From positions 1 through 64,000 of the forward strand of contig JANQRH010000008.1 in the NCBI GenBank assembly GCA_028284625.1: 64,000 nt of DNA. The letters are read 5' to 3'. The notes below the pieces were generated by a model. It saw only the letters and a program-made list of their open reading frames with translations. It ran no database searches and was not told the DNA's origin. This document shows, piece by piece, positions 54,214-63,291 of the stretch (position 1 is its first letter; every line of letters begins with the position of its first letter). The position numbers were made by a program, and so were the translations under genes. The DNA comes from Afifellaceae bacterium. GTDB lineage: Bacteria > Pseudomonadota > Alphaproteobacteria > Rhizobiales > Afifellaceae.

Positions 54214-55121
54214 TCTGCGCCCCCCATGTAACGGCGGGCGGCGACCAGCTTGGTGAAGAAGTAGTAGGTGAACGCGATCGAAAGGATCGTCGAAATGTAG
54301 GCCATGGCATTCGCCTGGCCCATGCGCGCATTCTCGTAACCGGTTCGCGCGATCATGGTCCATAGAAGCTCGGTGCGGCCGGCGGGCCCGCCATCGGTCA
54401 TCACCGCCACGATGTCGTAGGCGCGGGCCACGTCCAGCGAGCGTATGGTCATGGCGATGAAGGCGAACGGCATGAGAAACGGCAGGGTGATGTGGCGGAA
54501 CACCTGCCAGGGATTGCAGCCGTCGACCCTGGCCGCCTCGATCGGGTCGCGCGGCATGGCGAACAGTCCGGCCAGCAGCAGGATCGCGAACACCGAGGTG
54601 CTCATCCAAACCTCGGCGAAGATGATGGAGAACATCGCGAGCCGACCGTCGACCAGCCAGGCGATCGCCTGATCGGTGATGCCCAGGGACTGAAGGGCGT
54701 TGTTCAGGATGCCGATATTGTCATTGAAGATGAACTTGAACTGGAAGCCGACGAGGATAGGCGAGAACATCATGGGAAACATCATGATGGTGCGCAGCAT
54801 CCGCTGACCCCAGGTGATCTTGTTGATCAGCAGGGCGATGCAAAGTCCGAGCAGGAACTCCACATTCAGTGCGATCGCGAGGAACAGAATCGTCCGTCCG
54901 AACGCGGCCCAGAAATCCTCATCCTGGAACAGGCGGATGTAGTTGCGCAGGCCGATGAAGGTCTCGATCGTTTCCGGTCGCGTCAGCCGGTACGGCGTCA
55001 GCGACGTCCACAGCGAGAACGCAAGCGGCATCGCCACAACGAACAGCATCGTGAGGATGGCTGGCGCCAGAAGCAGAACCGGCGTGAGCCTGGTTTGATG
55101 CGTGCGAATGTAACGGATCAA
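54210..55121 (-). CDS. CUT1 ABC importer permease (MalF type)
   Basis: About 303 residues, six helices, with the loop DPIEAARVDGCNPWQVFRHITLP and YDIVAVMTDGGPAGRTE. Start: the frame opens at an ATG at 55187 overlapping the binding-protein stop, but the first 22 codons run through a perfect GC hairpin and give low-complexity Arg/Pro residues. The TTG at 55121 (LIRYIRTHQ) with GAGG upstream is therefore preferred; the longer form cannot be excluded. Confidence 0.85.
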   Translation of the reverse strand: MIRYIRTHQTRLTPVLLLAPAILTMLFVVAMPLAFSLWTSLTPYRLTRPETIETFIGLRNYIRLFQDEDFWAAFGRTILFLAIALNVEFLLGLCIALLINKITWGQRMLRTIMMFPMMFSPILVGFQFKFIFNDNIGILNNALQSLGITDQAIAWLVDGRLAMFSIIFAEVWMSTSVFAILLLAGLFAMPRDPIEAARVDGCNPWQVFRHITLPFLMPFAFIAMTIRSLDVARAYDIVAVMTDGGPAGRTELLWTMIARTGYENARMGQANAMAYISTILSIAFTYYFFTKLVAARRYMGGAE

Positions 55122-55146
55122 GTCCGGGCCTCGCCGGCGAAGCGGA

Positions 55147-55176
55147 GGCGCGGGGCCGACTGCGCGGCCCCGCGCC
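55147..55176 (-). repeat. Perfect stem-loop after binding-protein gene
   Basis: GGCGCGGGGCC (55147-55157) and GGCCCCGCGCC (55166-55176) form an 11-bp perfect stem with an 8-base loop, starting 8 bp after the binding-protein stop. Its position between the binding-protein and permease genes suits differential expression. Confidence 0.7.
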
Positions 55177-55183
55177 GTTTCAA

Positions 55184-56515
55184 TCATAGATACCCGGCGT
55201 CTTCCATGACGATGCGAGCGTCGGCGGCGGCTTCGTCAAGCGCCTCCTTGGCGCTCTTGTCGCCGATCATCGCCGCCTGCAATTGCGGCCACAACACGTT
55301 CGACACCTCGATCCATTCAGGGATCAGCGGCGGTGTGAAGGCGTCCTCAGCCATCGACGCCTGATAGGTCTCAAACACCGTAACCAGGAAGTCGTTGCCA
55401 TCGGCGCGGAACTCGGCCTTGGCGTCGTCCCAGACCTGAGTGCGAGTCGGCAGGAGGCCCTTGCGCGCCTCGACCATCTGGCGGTCATAGTCGGTCAGGA
55501 AACTGACGAAGGATGCGGCAGCTTCCTTGTTGTCGCAGGTTTCGGTTACCGAGAAAGTGTGCGAGCCGGACCAGCCGGTGCGGATGCCGGCGGAGCCCTT
55601 CGGGGCCCGGGTCAGCCCGACATCGCCGGCGACCTTTGAGTTCTCCGGATCGTTGAAGAAGGCCGACCAGCCGCCCCAGTCGAGATTCATGGCGACGGTG
55701 CCGGAGGCGAAGCCGAGGCCGGTGTCGTCCCATAGATAGTTCGGTACGCCCGCGGGAACCGCACCGGCCTGATAGAGGTCTACGAACCAGGTGAGGGCGC
55801 GTACGCCGGCTTCGGAGTTGAAGGTCGGCTCCCAGCCATCGTTGAAGAGCTGACCGCCCTCCGCCACCAGCATCTCATAGAAGCGGCCGGTGATGGCCTC
55901 GTCCTTGCCGACAAACTGAGTGCCGAAAAAATCCGGCGGATTGGCGAAGAACTTGGCCTGGTCGGAGACCTGCTGCCAGGTTTCCGGCGGTGCCAGGTCG
56001 TAGCCGTATTCGGCGGCGAACTGAGACTGGTTGTCTGCGTCCTGGTAGAGCGACTTGATGTAGAACAGATTGGAAACATCGGAATGGCGCGGCAGCTGAA
56101 CCAGCCGGTCGTTGACCGTGGAGTGCTCCAAAACAAGCGGCACAAAGCCGGCCAGCACGTCCCCTGAAACGTGGTCGCGCAGGTCGACATAGATGTTGCC
56201 GTATTGCGGAGCGAAGCTGGTGTGGTTGGAGCCAACGCACCAGTCCAGCGTGCCGGCCGCGATATCCTGCTTGATTTCCCGATCGAGCTCAAAGTGGTTC
56301 TTGCGCGAGAGGATTTCCACCGTGGCACCGGTGGCCTCCTCCCATTTGGAGATCTCGGCATAAAGTGGCTCGTATTGCGCGCCGCCAATCAGCTTCACAC
56401 GCAGCGTGTAATCCTCGAAGCTGCCATAATCGCCGGCGGCAAACGCTGTGCCCGCAAGAAGCGCTGGGATCAGCGCCGCCGAAGCGGCCATTGTCTTGAA
56501 CGCGTTAAGTGACAT
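55184..56515 (-). CDS. CUT1 ABC importer, extracellular substrate-binding protein
   Basis: 443 residues: a signal peptide (MAASAALIPALLAGTAFA, cut before AGDYG), then the binding fold with YTLRVKLIGGAQYEPLYAEIS, TVAMNLDWGGWSAFF and SVTETCDNKEAAASF. First gene of the operon with two permeases, ATPase, mutarotase, RraA-like, dehydratase and lactonase genes. Ligand inferred to be a deoxy sugar or a uronate-type sugar. Confidence 0.88.
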   Translation of the reverse strand: MSLNAFKTMAASAALIPALLAGTAFAAGDYGSFEDYTLRVKLIGGAQYEPLYAEISKWEEATGATVEILSRKNHFELDREIKQDIAAGTLDWCVGSNHTSFAPQYGNIYVDLRDHVSGDVLAGFVPLVLEHSTVNDRLVQLPRHSDVSNLFYIKSLYQDADNQSQFAAEYGYDLAPPETWQQVSDQAKFFANPPDFFGTQFVGKDEAITGRFYEMLVAEGGQLFNDGWEPTFNSEAGVRALTWFVDLYQAGAVPAGVPNYLWDDTGLGFASGTVAMNLDWGGWSAFFNDPENSKVAGDVGLTRAPKGSAGIRTGWSGSHTFSVTETCDNKEAAASFVSFLTDYDRQMVEARKGLLPTRTQVWDDAKAEFRADGNDFLVTVFETYQASMAEDAFTPPLIPEWIEVSNVLWPQLQAAMIGDKSAKEALDEAAADARIVMEDAGYL

Positions 56516-56567
56516 GTCGTCCTCCCTGGTTCCACCGGTTCCATGAGGCGTTGCGCGCTATCTGCGC

Positions 56568-57779
56568 TCAACGCACTCTTTTTTCCGCCACGCTTCCCGC
56601 AGGCATGAGATCGGGAAGCAATTGGGAAAGAATCATCTCTGTGTGCTCACCCAACGCGGGCGCGGCGCGTTCCGATTTCAGCGTCTGCCCATCGACGCGA
56701 ACCGGGCCGCGCAGCGCATTCAGTTGCGTGTTGTTGCTGCGGTGAATGGTTTGCTGGAAGTCGAGTGTGGCGAAGGCCTCCGAGGCCAGCATCTGTGGCC
56801 AGTCCAGCACTTCTGAACACCAGATATCGGCTGGTTGGAGTATGGCCAACCAGTCAGCGGTGGTGCGCGTTGCGATGGCCTTGGCGAGAATGCCTTTAGT
56901 CGCATCGCGCTCTCGCATCATGGCTTTCGGATCATCGTAGAATGCGTCGAGGCCCTCGATCTCCATGAGTTCGGCGAGCGTCTTCAGTGAAGGCGTCATG
57001 GCGATGGCGAGATGCCCATCAAGCGTCTCATAAACGCCATAGGGCGCGCCAAGATAAGCGTGCGCTCCCGTCACCGCGCTGCGCTCAGGTGGGCGGCGCC
57101 CATCGTTCAGATGGGTGGTCAGCACCTCGAACTGAAAGTCGATCATTGCCTCAATCAGCGAGGTGTCTATGCGCGCGCCGCGCCCGTGGATGCCACGCCC
57201 GACCAGTGCCGCAAGGATGCCTTCGCACAAGGCATGGCCAGCCAGCATGTCGGCCACAGCCAGCCCCATGGGCATGGGGGGATCGCCGGCGCTGCCTGTC
57301 AGCCATAAAAGACCGGAGCGTGCTTGGGCCAACAGGTCCTGGCCCGGCAGGTCTTTCCACGGACCATCCTCGCCATAACCAGATATCGAACCGTAGATGA
57401 TGCGCGGGTTTATGGCTTTGACGTCCTCGTAGCCGAAACCCTGCCGTTCGATCACGCCTGGCCGGAAATTCTGGACCATCACATCCGCCGTCGCGATAAG
57501 CTCTTTGAGCTTCGCCCGGTCGTTTTCGTTCTTGAGGTCGGCGGTGATCGATTCCTTATTGCGGTTGATTGCATGGAAGAGCGAGTTGTCGCCGTTGATG
57601 TCGACATCGGAAATGTAGAGATGCCGGCACAGATCGCCGGTGCCGGGTCGTTCGACCTTGATGACACGCGCACCGAAATCGGCAAGCTTGAGGGTACAGA
57701 ACGGACCTGAAAGGAACTGGCTGAAATCCAGAACAATGAGGCCGGCGAGCGGCCGGTCGGCCATCGGGAGATTGTTCAT
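56568..57779 (-). CDS. Class III CoA-transferase (CaiB/BaiF family)
   Basis: 403 residues with the family marks LAGLIVLDFSQFLSGPFCT, DFGARVIKVERPGTGD (the catalytic Asp of the family lies in the later LAVADMLAG stretch), VQNFRPGVIERQGFGYEDV and IIYGSISGYG. It moves CoA from an acyl-CoA donor to a carboxylic acid. Its start overlaps the stop of the binding-protein-like gene upstream. Together with two MaoC-type hydratases it suggests CoA-ester processing of a small acid. Confidence 0.88.
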   Translation of the reverse strand: MNNLPMADRPLAGLIVLDFSQFLSGPFCTLKLADFGARVIKVERPGTGDLCRHLYISDVDINGDNSLFHAINRNKESITADLKNENDRAKLKELIATADVMVQNFRPGVIERQGFGYEDVKAINPRIIYGSISGYGEDGPWKDLPGQDLLAQARSGLLWLTGSAGDPPMPMGLAVADMLAGHALCEGILAALVGRGIHGRGARIDTSLIEAMIDFQFEVLTTHLNDGRRPPERSAVTGAHAYLGAPYGVYETLDGHLAIAMTPSLKTLAELMEIEGLDAFYDDPKAMMRERDATKGILAKAIATRTTADWLAILQPADIWCSEVLDWPQMLASEAFATLDFQQTIHRSNNTQLNALRGPVRVDGQTLKSERAAPALGEHTEMILSQLLPDLMPAGSVAEKRVR

Positions 57780-58912
57780 CGCCGGCTCTCCCGATAGCTG
57801 GTCTCAAGGGCGTTCAGCGTCGGCTCGGCCCGTGCCTCTCCGCGCAAAAACGCGTGGATGATATCGCCCGCCTCATCTTGAAAGCGCATGTAGCCGTCAT
57901 ATCGAGGGCGTAGCCACGCCGTCTCAAGCGTCTGCCGGGTTCTGCGGAAAAAGTCGCGCGTGGCGGCGTTGCAGGAATCGTCGTCCCAGGCGACAGCGTT
58001 GGCCGGCTGCCCGCCTGACTGGAAGAACAGACCTTTTTGGCAACCCGCGCCCGCGACCCAGAAAGCGTAGGCAGCGGCGGCATCGCGGTGCTGGGAGGAC
58101 GACGCGACCGCGATGCCTGCGCCGCCGATCACCGTTCCGCACGGCCCGTTGTCGGCGATGCTCGGCGCGTCGGCGAAGACAAGCGGGAAGGGGCAGTAAC
58201 CCTCTCGGCTGTAATTGGTGTAGCCGTAACCGAACGGCGAATAAGCGGGTGCATTCTCGCTGCGGCCCATCCATTCATAGATGCCGATCGGATCAAGGTT
58301 CAGGCAGCGCGGATCGAGAAGTGCTGCTATCTCGGCCATTTGGTCGAGCACGTGCCGGCCCTCGCCGCCTGCGATGAACTCTTCGCCTTCGGCAATGACG
58401 AAGCCCTGGTTGCGTGCAAGGCCCATGAAGGTCGTGAGCGCGTTGACCGGGATGAGCGCAAAGCAGACCTCGCCGGCGCGCGCCAGATCGATCACGTCAT
58501 GCCAGCGGCTTGGCGCGGTGCCGATCTTATCGGGACGGAAGGCCGCCACGGGCGTGGCAGCATCGATTGCCAGTGCCCATTGGCGCCCGTCGAACGCATA
58601 GGAATCGTGCGACACGCCAACCGACTGACTTGCGATCGCGGCTAGCTCGTCGTCGTGGCCGACGCCGTCCAGCGCCATCAGCAAACCATTGCGGGCTGCT
58701 TCGCCCACATGCGGGTGATCGATTACCATGAGATCGTAGGTGTCGGCCATCTCCTCGATCGGCCGGTCGGCAAAGGCCTGCAGGGGTCGCTTGTCCCAGC
58801 TTATGGTTATGCCTGGATGGTCGGCCGCGTAGGCAGCGGATGTCGCCACCATCGGGTCGTAGCCGCGACTATGGTCCCAGGTCATGCCCCGCAAGTGGGC
58901 TGGCTCAGCCAT
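57776..58912 (-). CDS. Binding-protein-like protein without signal peptide
   Basis: 378 residues with a family 1 ABC binding-protein pattern: [47 protein letters not shown] and [13 protein letters not shown]. However, the N-terminus [20 protein letters not shown] is charged and has no signal peptide or lipobox, and no permease is adjacent. It overlaps genes on both sides (MaoC-like and CoA-transferase). It may be a cytoplasmic sensor or a carrier for the CoA-transferase substrate. Function unknown. Confidence 0.75.
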   Translation of the reverse strand: MAEPAHLRGMTWDHSRGYDPMVATSAAYAADHPGITISWDKRPLQAFADRPIEEMADTYDLMVIDHPHVGEAARNGLLMALDGVGHDDELAAIASQSVGVSHDSYAFDGRQWALAIDAATPVAAFRPDKIGTAPSRWHDVIDLARAGEVCFALIPVNALTTFMGLARNQGFVIAEGEEFIAGGEGRHVLDQMAEIAALLDPRCLNLDPIGIYEWMGRSENAPAYSPFGYGYTNYSREGYCPFPLVFADAPSIADNGPCGTVIGGAGIAVASSSQHRDAAAAYAFWVAGAGCQKGLFFQSGGQPANAVAWDDDSCNAATRDFFRRTRQTLETAWLRPRYDGYMRFQDEAGDIIHAFLRGEARAEPTLNALETSYRESRR

Positions 58913-59477
58913 TTCTTGCGGCTTTCTTCTCGGCGATCACCTTGTCCGCTTCCTCGGCGAACCCAGACGGATCGCGATAGAGCGCCGTCATCAGATGCTC
59001 GCAATAAAGGACATGTTCGCCCTCGCCCTTATAGACGGAGTAGCTGACGCGGACTTTGCCCATCGTGTGGTCATGGACCTTCTTTTCGAGATTTTCGCGG
59101 ATGGTGTAGATCGTGTCGCCGATGAAGACGGGCGCGATGAAGCGCAGCCGGTCATACCCGTAGGAGAAGGAATTCAGGCAGTTGGTTGCCGCAAGGCCCA
59201 GCCCATAGGAAAACACCATTGCGCCGGCGACGAGCCGCTTGCCGAACCGGCCTTCTTCCACGGCGAACTGCTCATCGGACACATACGGGTGGTGGTCCAT
59301 GACAAGCGAGTTGAACAACATCGACTCGCCCTCAGAGACCGTCCGTCGGATGGAGCGGATGCGATCGCCGACTTCAAAATCCTCGAAGAACCAATCCTCG
59401 GCGTTCCACACCGGAATGGCCGCGTGTTCACCGGGCAGGCCCGGCAGCCCGCGCGCCTTCTGGCCGATTTGGGCCAT
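58905..59477 (-). CDS. MaoC-like hydratase
   Basis: 190 residues, hot-dog fold, with [21 protein letters not shown], the hydratase-type DHHPYVSDE (where the usual catalytic D-x4-H is partly kept), [15 protein letters not shown] and [18 protein letters not shown] lies before the ATG at 59475-59477. First gene of a leftward operon with the binding-like protein and CoA-transferase, divergent from a second MaoC-type gene. Confidence 0.82.
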   Translation of the reverse strand: MAQIGQKARGLPGLPGEHAAIPVWNAEDWFFEDFEVGDRIRSIRRTVSEGESMLFNSLVMDHHPYVSDEQFAVEEGRFGKRLVAGAMVFSYGLGLAATNCLNSFSYGYDRLRFIAPVFIGDTIYTIRENLEKKVHDHTMGKVRVSYSVYKGEGEHVLYCEHLMTALYRDPSGFAEEADKVIAEKKAARNG

Positions 59478-59495
59478 GTTTCCTCCCAAGGCCAC

Positions 59496-59507
59496 TATTT
59501 TCAAATA
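59496..59507. promoter_or_regulatory. TATTT-TC-AAATA dyad, candidate operator
   Basis: A small perfect dyad in the AT-rich 125-bp gap between the two divergent MaoC-type genes, near a TTTTTTATATATGA stretch that could hold promoter elements. The IclR gene at 61102 is the likely regulator. Confidence 0.3.
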
Positions 59508-59602
59508 CAAAGAGCTTTTTTATATATGATGTCAAGTGCGCGTGGTGGACGCGAGGCGCGGATCGTGCGCATCGACGGGCGGCGTCATCGACGGGGGAGA
59601 GC

Positions 59603-60061
59603 ATGGAAGTCGAACAATACTTTGAGGATTATGAGATCGGTGCGATGCGACAGACTGTGGGTCGGACAATCTCTGAGGCCGATATCGTATTCCATGCGGG
59701 GCATTCGGGTGACTTCTTTCCCCACCACATGGACGAAGAGTGGTGCAAAACACAGCCTTTCGGTGCGCGGGTTGCTCACGGCACGATGACCTTCGCCATT
59801 GGGATCGGATTGACCGCGACGCAGATCAATCCACGTGCCTTCACCTATGGCTATGAGCGCCTGCGCTTCCCCAGGCCGGTCTATATTGGCGACACGATCC
59901 GGACCACGGTGACTGTTGGCCGCAAGGAAGACGACCCCAAGCGCCCGGGATACGGACGCGTGGTGGAAGTCTGCGAAACCACCAAGCAGGACGGCTCGAC
60001 GGTGATGTATTGCGAGCACGTCTTGCTCGTCGAACGGCGTGGAGCAGAAAATGGGCATTGA
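59603..60061 (+). CDS. MaoC-like hydratase
   Basis: 152 residues, a compact single hot-dog domain: [64 protein letters not shown]. It is the more canonical of the pair, with [12 protein letters not shown] close to the enoyl-CoA hydratase 2 active-site pattern. GGGGGAGAGC precedes the ATG. It overlaps the next gene start by 11 bp. Confidence 0.85.
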   Translation: MEVEQYFEDYEIGAMRQTVGRTISEADIVFHAGHSGDFFPHHMDEEWCKTQPFGARVAHGTMTFAIGIGLTATQINPRAFTYGYERLRFPRPVYIGDTIRTTVTVGRKEDDPKRPGYGRVVEVCETTKQDGSTVMYCEHVLLVERRGAENGH

Positions 60062-61115
60062 TTTCAAACAGAGCTGGCCGGCGCCGACGGCGCCAAAGCC
60101 GATCGTCATCATCGGCGCGGGTGGTATCGTGCGCGATGCCCATTTGCCGGCCTACCGCAAGGCTGGGCTCATCACCGCTGGCGTGACCGACGTTGATGAA
60201 GGGCGCGCCCAAACGCTCGCCGATGACTGGGACATTCCCACCGCTTACCGAACGCTTGACGAAGCGGTGGACGCTCACGGCACCGATGCGGTTTACGACA
60301 TCGCAACTCCGCCTCATGTGATCACCGATATTCTCCCTGCGCTGCCGGACGGCGCTGCGGTGCTCGTTCAAAAACCGATGGGCGCCGACCAGGATCAAGC
60401 GCGGGCGATCCGGCAAACATGCCGCGATAAAGGTCTTAAAGCGGCGGTGAATTTTCAGCTGCGGTTTTCGCCGATGATGATGGCGGTCGCGGATGCGCTC
60501 GACCGCGGCCTCTTGGGTGAGCTGCTTGAGATCGAGGTGCACCTCAACCTATTCACGCCGTGGCACCTGTTTCCCTTCCTTATTCCGATGAAACGGGTCG
60601 AAATCGCCGTCCACTCGATTCACTACCTTGACACGATCCGCGCACTCGCCGGCAATCCGAACGGCGTGTTCGCCCGTTCGATAGGCGATCCGCGCGCGCC
60701 GGAATTTGCCCAGACCCGCACGTCGGCCATCCTCGATTATGGAGACCGGCTGCGCTCCACGATGACCATCAATCACAACCATCCCTTCGGCCGGAAATTC
60801 CAATCGGCGTGGCTGCGCGTGGAGGGCAGCGAGGGCGCAATGATGGGCAAGTTCGGCGTGCTCTACGACTATCCGAACGGCGAGCCGGATGAATTGTGGT
60901 TCGCCCGCAAAGACACAGACTGGGAGCAAATTCCGCTGCGGGGCGCCTGGTTCGTCGACGCCTTCACGGGCACGATGCGCAACGTTCAGCGCTTCGATGC
61001 CGGCGAGGATGATGCCCTCTATACCGGCGTGGAGGACGCCTATCAGACCATGGCACTTGTTGAAGCGTGCTTCCGCGCCATGGAGAAACCGGCCGAGCCG
61101 CTTATCCTCGACTGA
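60051..61115 (+). CDS. Gfo/Idh/MocA-family oxidoreductase
   Basis: 354 residues: Rossmann motif [21 protein letters not shown], the family EKP-like motif as [12 protein letters not shown], and a C-terminal alpha/beta domain with [19 protein letters not shown], whose His is typical for sugar oxidation. Substrates of the family are sugars, inositols and their acids. GGAG six bases before the ATG at 60051 supports this start. Its stop lies inside the 3' end of the convergent IclR gene (14-bp overlap). Confidence 0.85.
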   Translation: MGIDFKQSWPAPTAPKPIVIIGAGGIVRDAHLPAYRKAGLITAGVTDVDEGRAQTLADDWDIPTAYRTLDEAVDAHGTDAVYDIATPPHVITDILPALPDGAAVLVQKPMGADQDQARAIRQTCRDKGLKAAVNFQLRFSPMMMAVADALDRGLLGELLEIEVHLNLFTPWHLFPFLIPMKRVEIAVHSIHYLDTIRALAGNPNGVFARSIGDPRAPEFAQTRTSAILDYGDRLRSTMTINHNHPFGRKFQSAWLRVEGSEGAMMGKFGVLYDYPNGEPDELWFARKDTDWEQIPLRGAWFVDAFTGTMRNVQRFDAGEDDALYTGVEDAYQTMALVEACFRAMEKPAEPLILD

Positions 61116-61905
61116 CCAGATCGGCGTGCTCGGCGATGGCGCCGCCGAGGTTGCGCGAAATATGATTGGCGGTCTCGAACAACTCGCGGCAGCACGTGTC
61201 GAAATCGATCGGATCGTTGTAGCGATCCAGGTAGGGGATGGTGAGGGCTGCCACCGCCTGGCCGGTATGATCGAAGACGGGCGCTGCGATGTTGGTCACA
61301 CCCCGCAGCACGAAGCTCTTGGTGATCTCATGTCCACGCGCGCGGATGGCAGCGAACTCCTTGCGCATCGCGCCCGCGCTCTTGCCTTCGGGCAGCGGCA
61401 CGCGCGAGAAAAAATCCTCGACATCCTCGCTCGGCATGAAGGCGAGGATCACGCGACTTGAAGACGCCTTCCAAAGATCGATGCGGGCACCCAGTCGTAC
61501 GCTGAGGGTGTTGTTGCCTGGCGAATCCACCTGTCCGATGACAAGCAGGGCGTCATTGCTGATGACGCCCATATGGACCGTCTGGTTGATCCGCCGCGAC
61601 AGAGCGCGCATCTGCGGGCCGGCGATGGCCGTGAGCCGCTTCACCAGGGGCGTACGGTGCGCGACCTCAAATAAGAGCGTCGTCAGCATATAGCGATCAG
61701 TGTCCGGATCGGGCGCCACATATCCGCGCTCGGTGAGCACCACCAGCATGCGAAAGATTTCGCTGACGGATCGGCCAAGCGCTCGCGAGATTTCGGACTG
61801 CGTCAGGCCGGCCTCCTGCTCCGATAGCAGTTCAAGGATGTCGAGGCCTTTCTCGAGAGCCGGGGCCGAATATTGTTTGCGCTTGATGTCGTCCTGCGCT
61901 TTCAA
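61102..61905 (-). CDS. IclR-family transcriptional regulator
   Basis: 267 residues: winged helix (ALEKGLDILELLSEQEAG; LTQSEISRALGRSVSEIFRM) and an IclR effector domain (INQTVHMGVISNDALLVIGQV; ITKSFVLRGVTNIAAPVFDH). The start is a TTG at 61903-61905, seven bases after GAGGAA; the nearby ATG is out of frame. It converges on the oxidoreductase gene and probably regulates the CoA-transferase/MaoC group. Confidence 0.87.
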   Translation of the reverse strand: MKAQDDIKRKQYSAPALEKGLDILELLSEQEAGLTQSEISRALGRSVSEIFRMLVVLTERGYVAPDPDTDRYMLTTLLFEVAHRTPLVKRLTAIAGPQMRALSRRINQTVHMGVISNDALLVIGQVDSPGNNTLSVRLGARIDLWKASSSRVILAFMPSEDVEDFFSRVPLPEGKSAGAMRKEFAAIRARGHEITKSFVLRGVTNIAAPVFDHTGQAVAALTIPYLDRYNDPIDFDTCCRELFETANHISRNLGGAIAEHADLVSRG

Positions 61906-62031
61906 ACGTCCATTCCTCGCGCTGCTCTTAGTGGCTCGGGCGCGGTGCTTCCCGAATGCCTGCGAATGTCGGGCGGCTTCAATAAAGCATGATGAGCGCC
62001 AATAAAAGCGGCCTCCATCCGCTCCAGTGTG

Positions 62032-62127
62032 ATCCGGACGCGCTACATGTTTCCTGTTGAGCGCCTAAGCTTCATGCTCCTGATCCTAGCGGCCGCAATC
62101 GACGCGCCAGAGCACGCGTTATCGTGA
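62032..62127 (+). pseudogene. MalG-type permease gene fragment
   Basis: The plus strand reads IRTRYMFPVERLSFMLLILA then AAIDAPEHALS and stops. It matches ARYTFPAKRLSFMFLILS of the permease gene near 36889-36939, and the DNA agrees at 42 of the first 49 aligned bases. No start or downstream part remains, so it is a relic of a permease gene. Confidence 0.65.
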
Positions 62128-62181
62128 AATGTCGCAACGAGCTGCCGGAGCAGCGTTTGGGCTACGGCACACGCTAAGATT

Positions 62182-63192
62182 CTAACTGCCCCTGTAGGCG
62201 ACCACCACGACGCCCACGCAGTTGCCGCGCGCAACGCGGCCCGGTTGGCGCCGGGCATACAATCTGCCGGAGCTCCTGTAGTGCGCTTCGACTGGCGGCC
62301 TCCCTGGGTCATCGAGAAAATGCACCATTCCAGCGAGCTCGCCCTTCTCGACCAGGGCGCCCTTTTCATGCAGCGGCTCGTAAACGCCGGCCGCTGGCGC
62401 GTAGACGTACCCGTCCGAACCGGGCACGCACACTAGGTTTCTCTCGTCATCTCGCGGTCCGTTCGGCTCGCCCTCCATGAGGCCGAGGTGCTTGAGCACA
62501 TTGCGTACACCGCGCTCGGCAAGCTCGATTGAATCCAGCGAGACCGCGCCGCCGCGACCCAGCTCGGTGCCAACGGTGATCAGACCGTTTTCGACCGCAG
62601 ATGCAGTCGACGTGCGCGGATCGCCCAGATTGTTGAGGACGACCGTATAGGTCGCGCCAAACGCTTGAACGGCATCGAGAGTTTTCGCCATGAGGTCAGG
62701 ATTGTCCGAAGGCTCAACCACCGCGCTTGGAAGAATATCGAGAGACGAACCGCCCGAATGGAGATCGACGAAGGCGTCCGCCAGGGGGAAGAGAACGCTG
62801 TGAACGTAGTGGACGATCTGCTGAGTCATGGAGCCATGCGGATCGCCTGGAAAACACCGATTGAAGTTTAGGCCGTCGACCGGGGACGTCCGTTGCCCGG
62901 CGAGCACCGCAGGAATGTTTATGGCCGGGATAATGATCAGTCGTCCCCGGATTTCAGCGGGATCGAGGTCGCGGATGATTCTGCCCAGGACGATCGGCCC
63001 TTCGTATTCGTCGCCGTGATTGCCGCCCTCCATGAGCACGGTCGGGCCGCTGCCGTTCTTGATGACCGCGATCGGGATGGGCATCACGCCCCACGCGTCG
63101 GTATGCGGCGAATGGGGCAGGTGAAGTTCCGATACCTGCCGTCCATCGCGATCGAAATCGATGTCGGTATGGATCAACGAACGTTCGTTCAT
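62182..63192 (-). CDS. doeB: DoeB-like N-acetyl-diaminobutyrate deacetylase
   Basis: 336 residues of the succinylglutamate desuccinylase / aspartoacylase zinc family. Zinc ligands are in MEGGNHGDEYEG (His, Glu) and ADAFVDLHSGG (His), with NFNRCFPGDP and the C-terminal PAAGVYEPLHEKGALVEKG barrel. The sequence type matches DoeB, which removes acetate from N-alpha-acetyl-L-2,4-diaminobutyrate in ectoine breakdown. A binding-protein gene just upstream fits an ectoine or hydroxyectoine uptake and degradation operon. Confidence 0.8.
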   Translation of the reverse strand: MNERSLIHTDIDFDRDGRQVSELHLPHSPHTDAWGVMPIPIAVIKNGSGPTVLMEGGNHGDEYEGPIVLGRIIRDLDPAEIRGRLIIIPAINIPAVLAGQRTSPVDGLNFNRCFPGDPHGSMTQQIVHYVHSVLFPLADAFVDLHSGGSSLDILPSAVVEPSDNPDLMAKTLDAVQAFGATYTVVLNNLGDPRTSTASAVENGLITVGTELGRGGAVSLDSIELAERGVRNVLKHLGLMEGEPNGPRDDERNLVCVPGSDGYVYAPAAGVYEPLHEKGALVEKGELAGMVHFLDDPGRPPVEAHYRSSGRLYARRQPGRVARGNCVGVVVVAYRGS

Positions 63193-63242
63193 GGCCTGCC
63201 GCTTGTATGGACTGTCAGGTGGTAGAGGGATGCAGGGCTGCG

Positions 63243-63281
63243 CGACCCGCCATTCACCCGTGCCAGACGAATGACGGGTCG
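63243..63281 (-). repeat. Stem-loop after binding-protein gene
   Basis: 13-base arms (63243-63255 and 63269-63281, CGACCCG...CGGGTCG at the base) pair with one mismatch around 13 bases, 11 bp after the stop of the family 3 binding-protein gene and before doeB. Confidence 0.6.
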
Positions 63282-63291
63282 GATCGATCGG

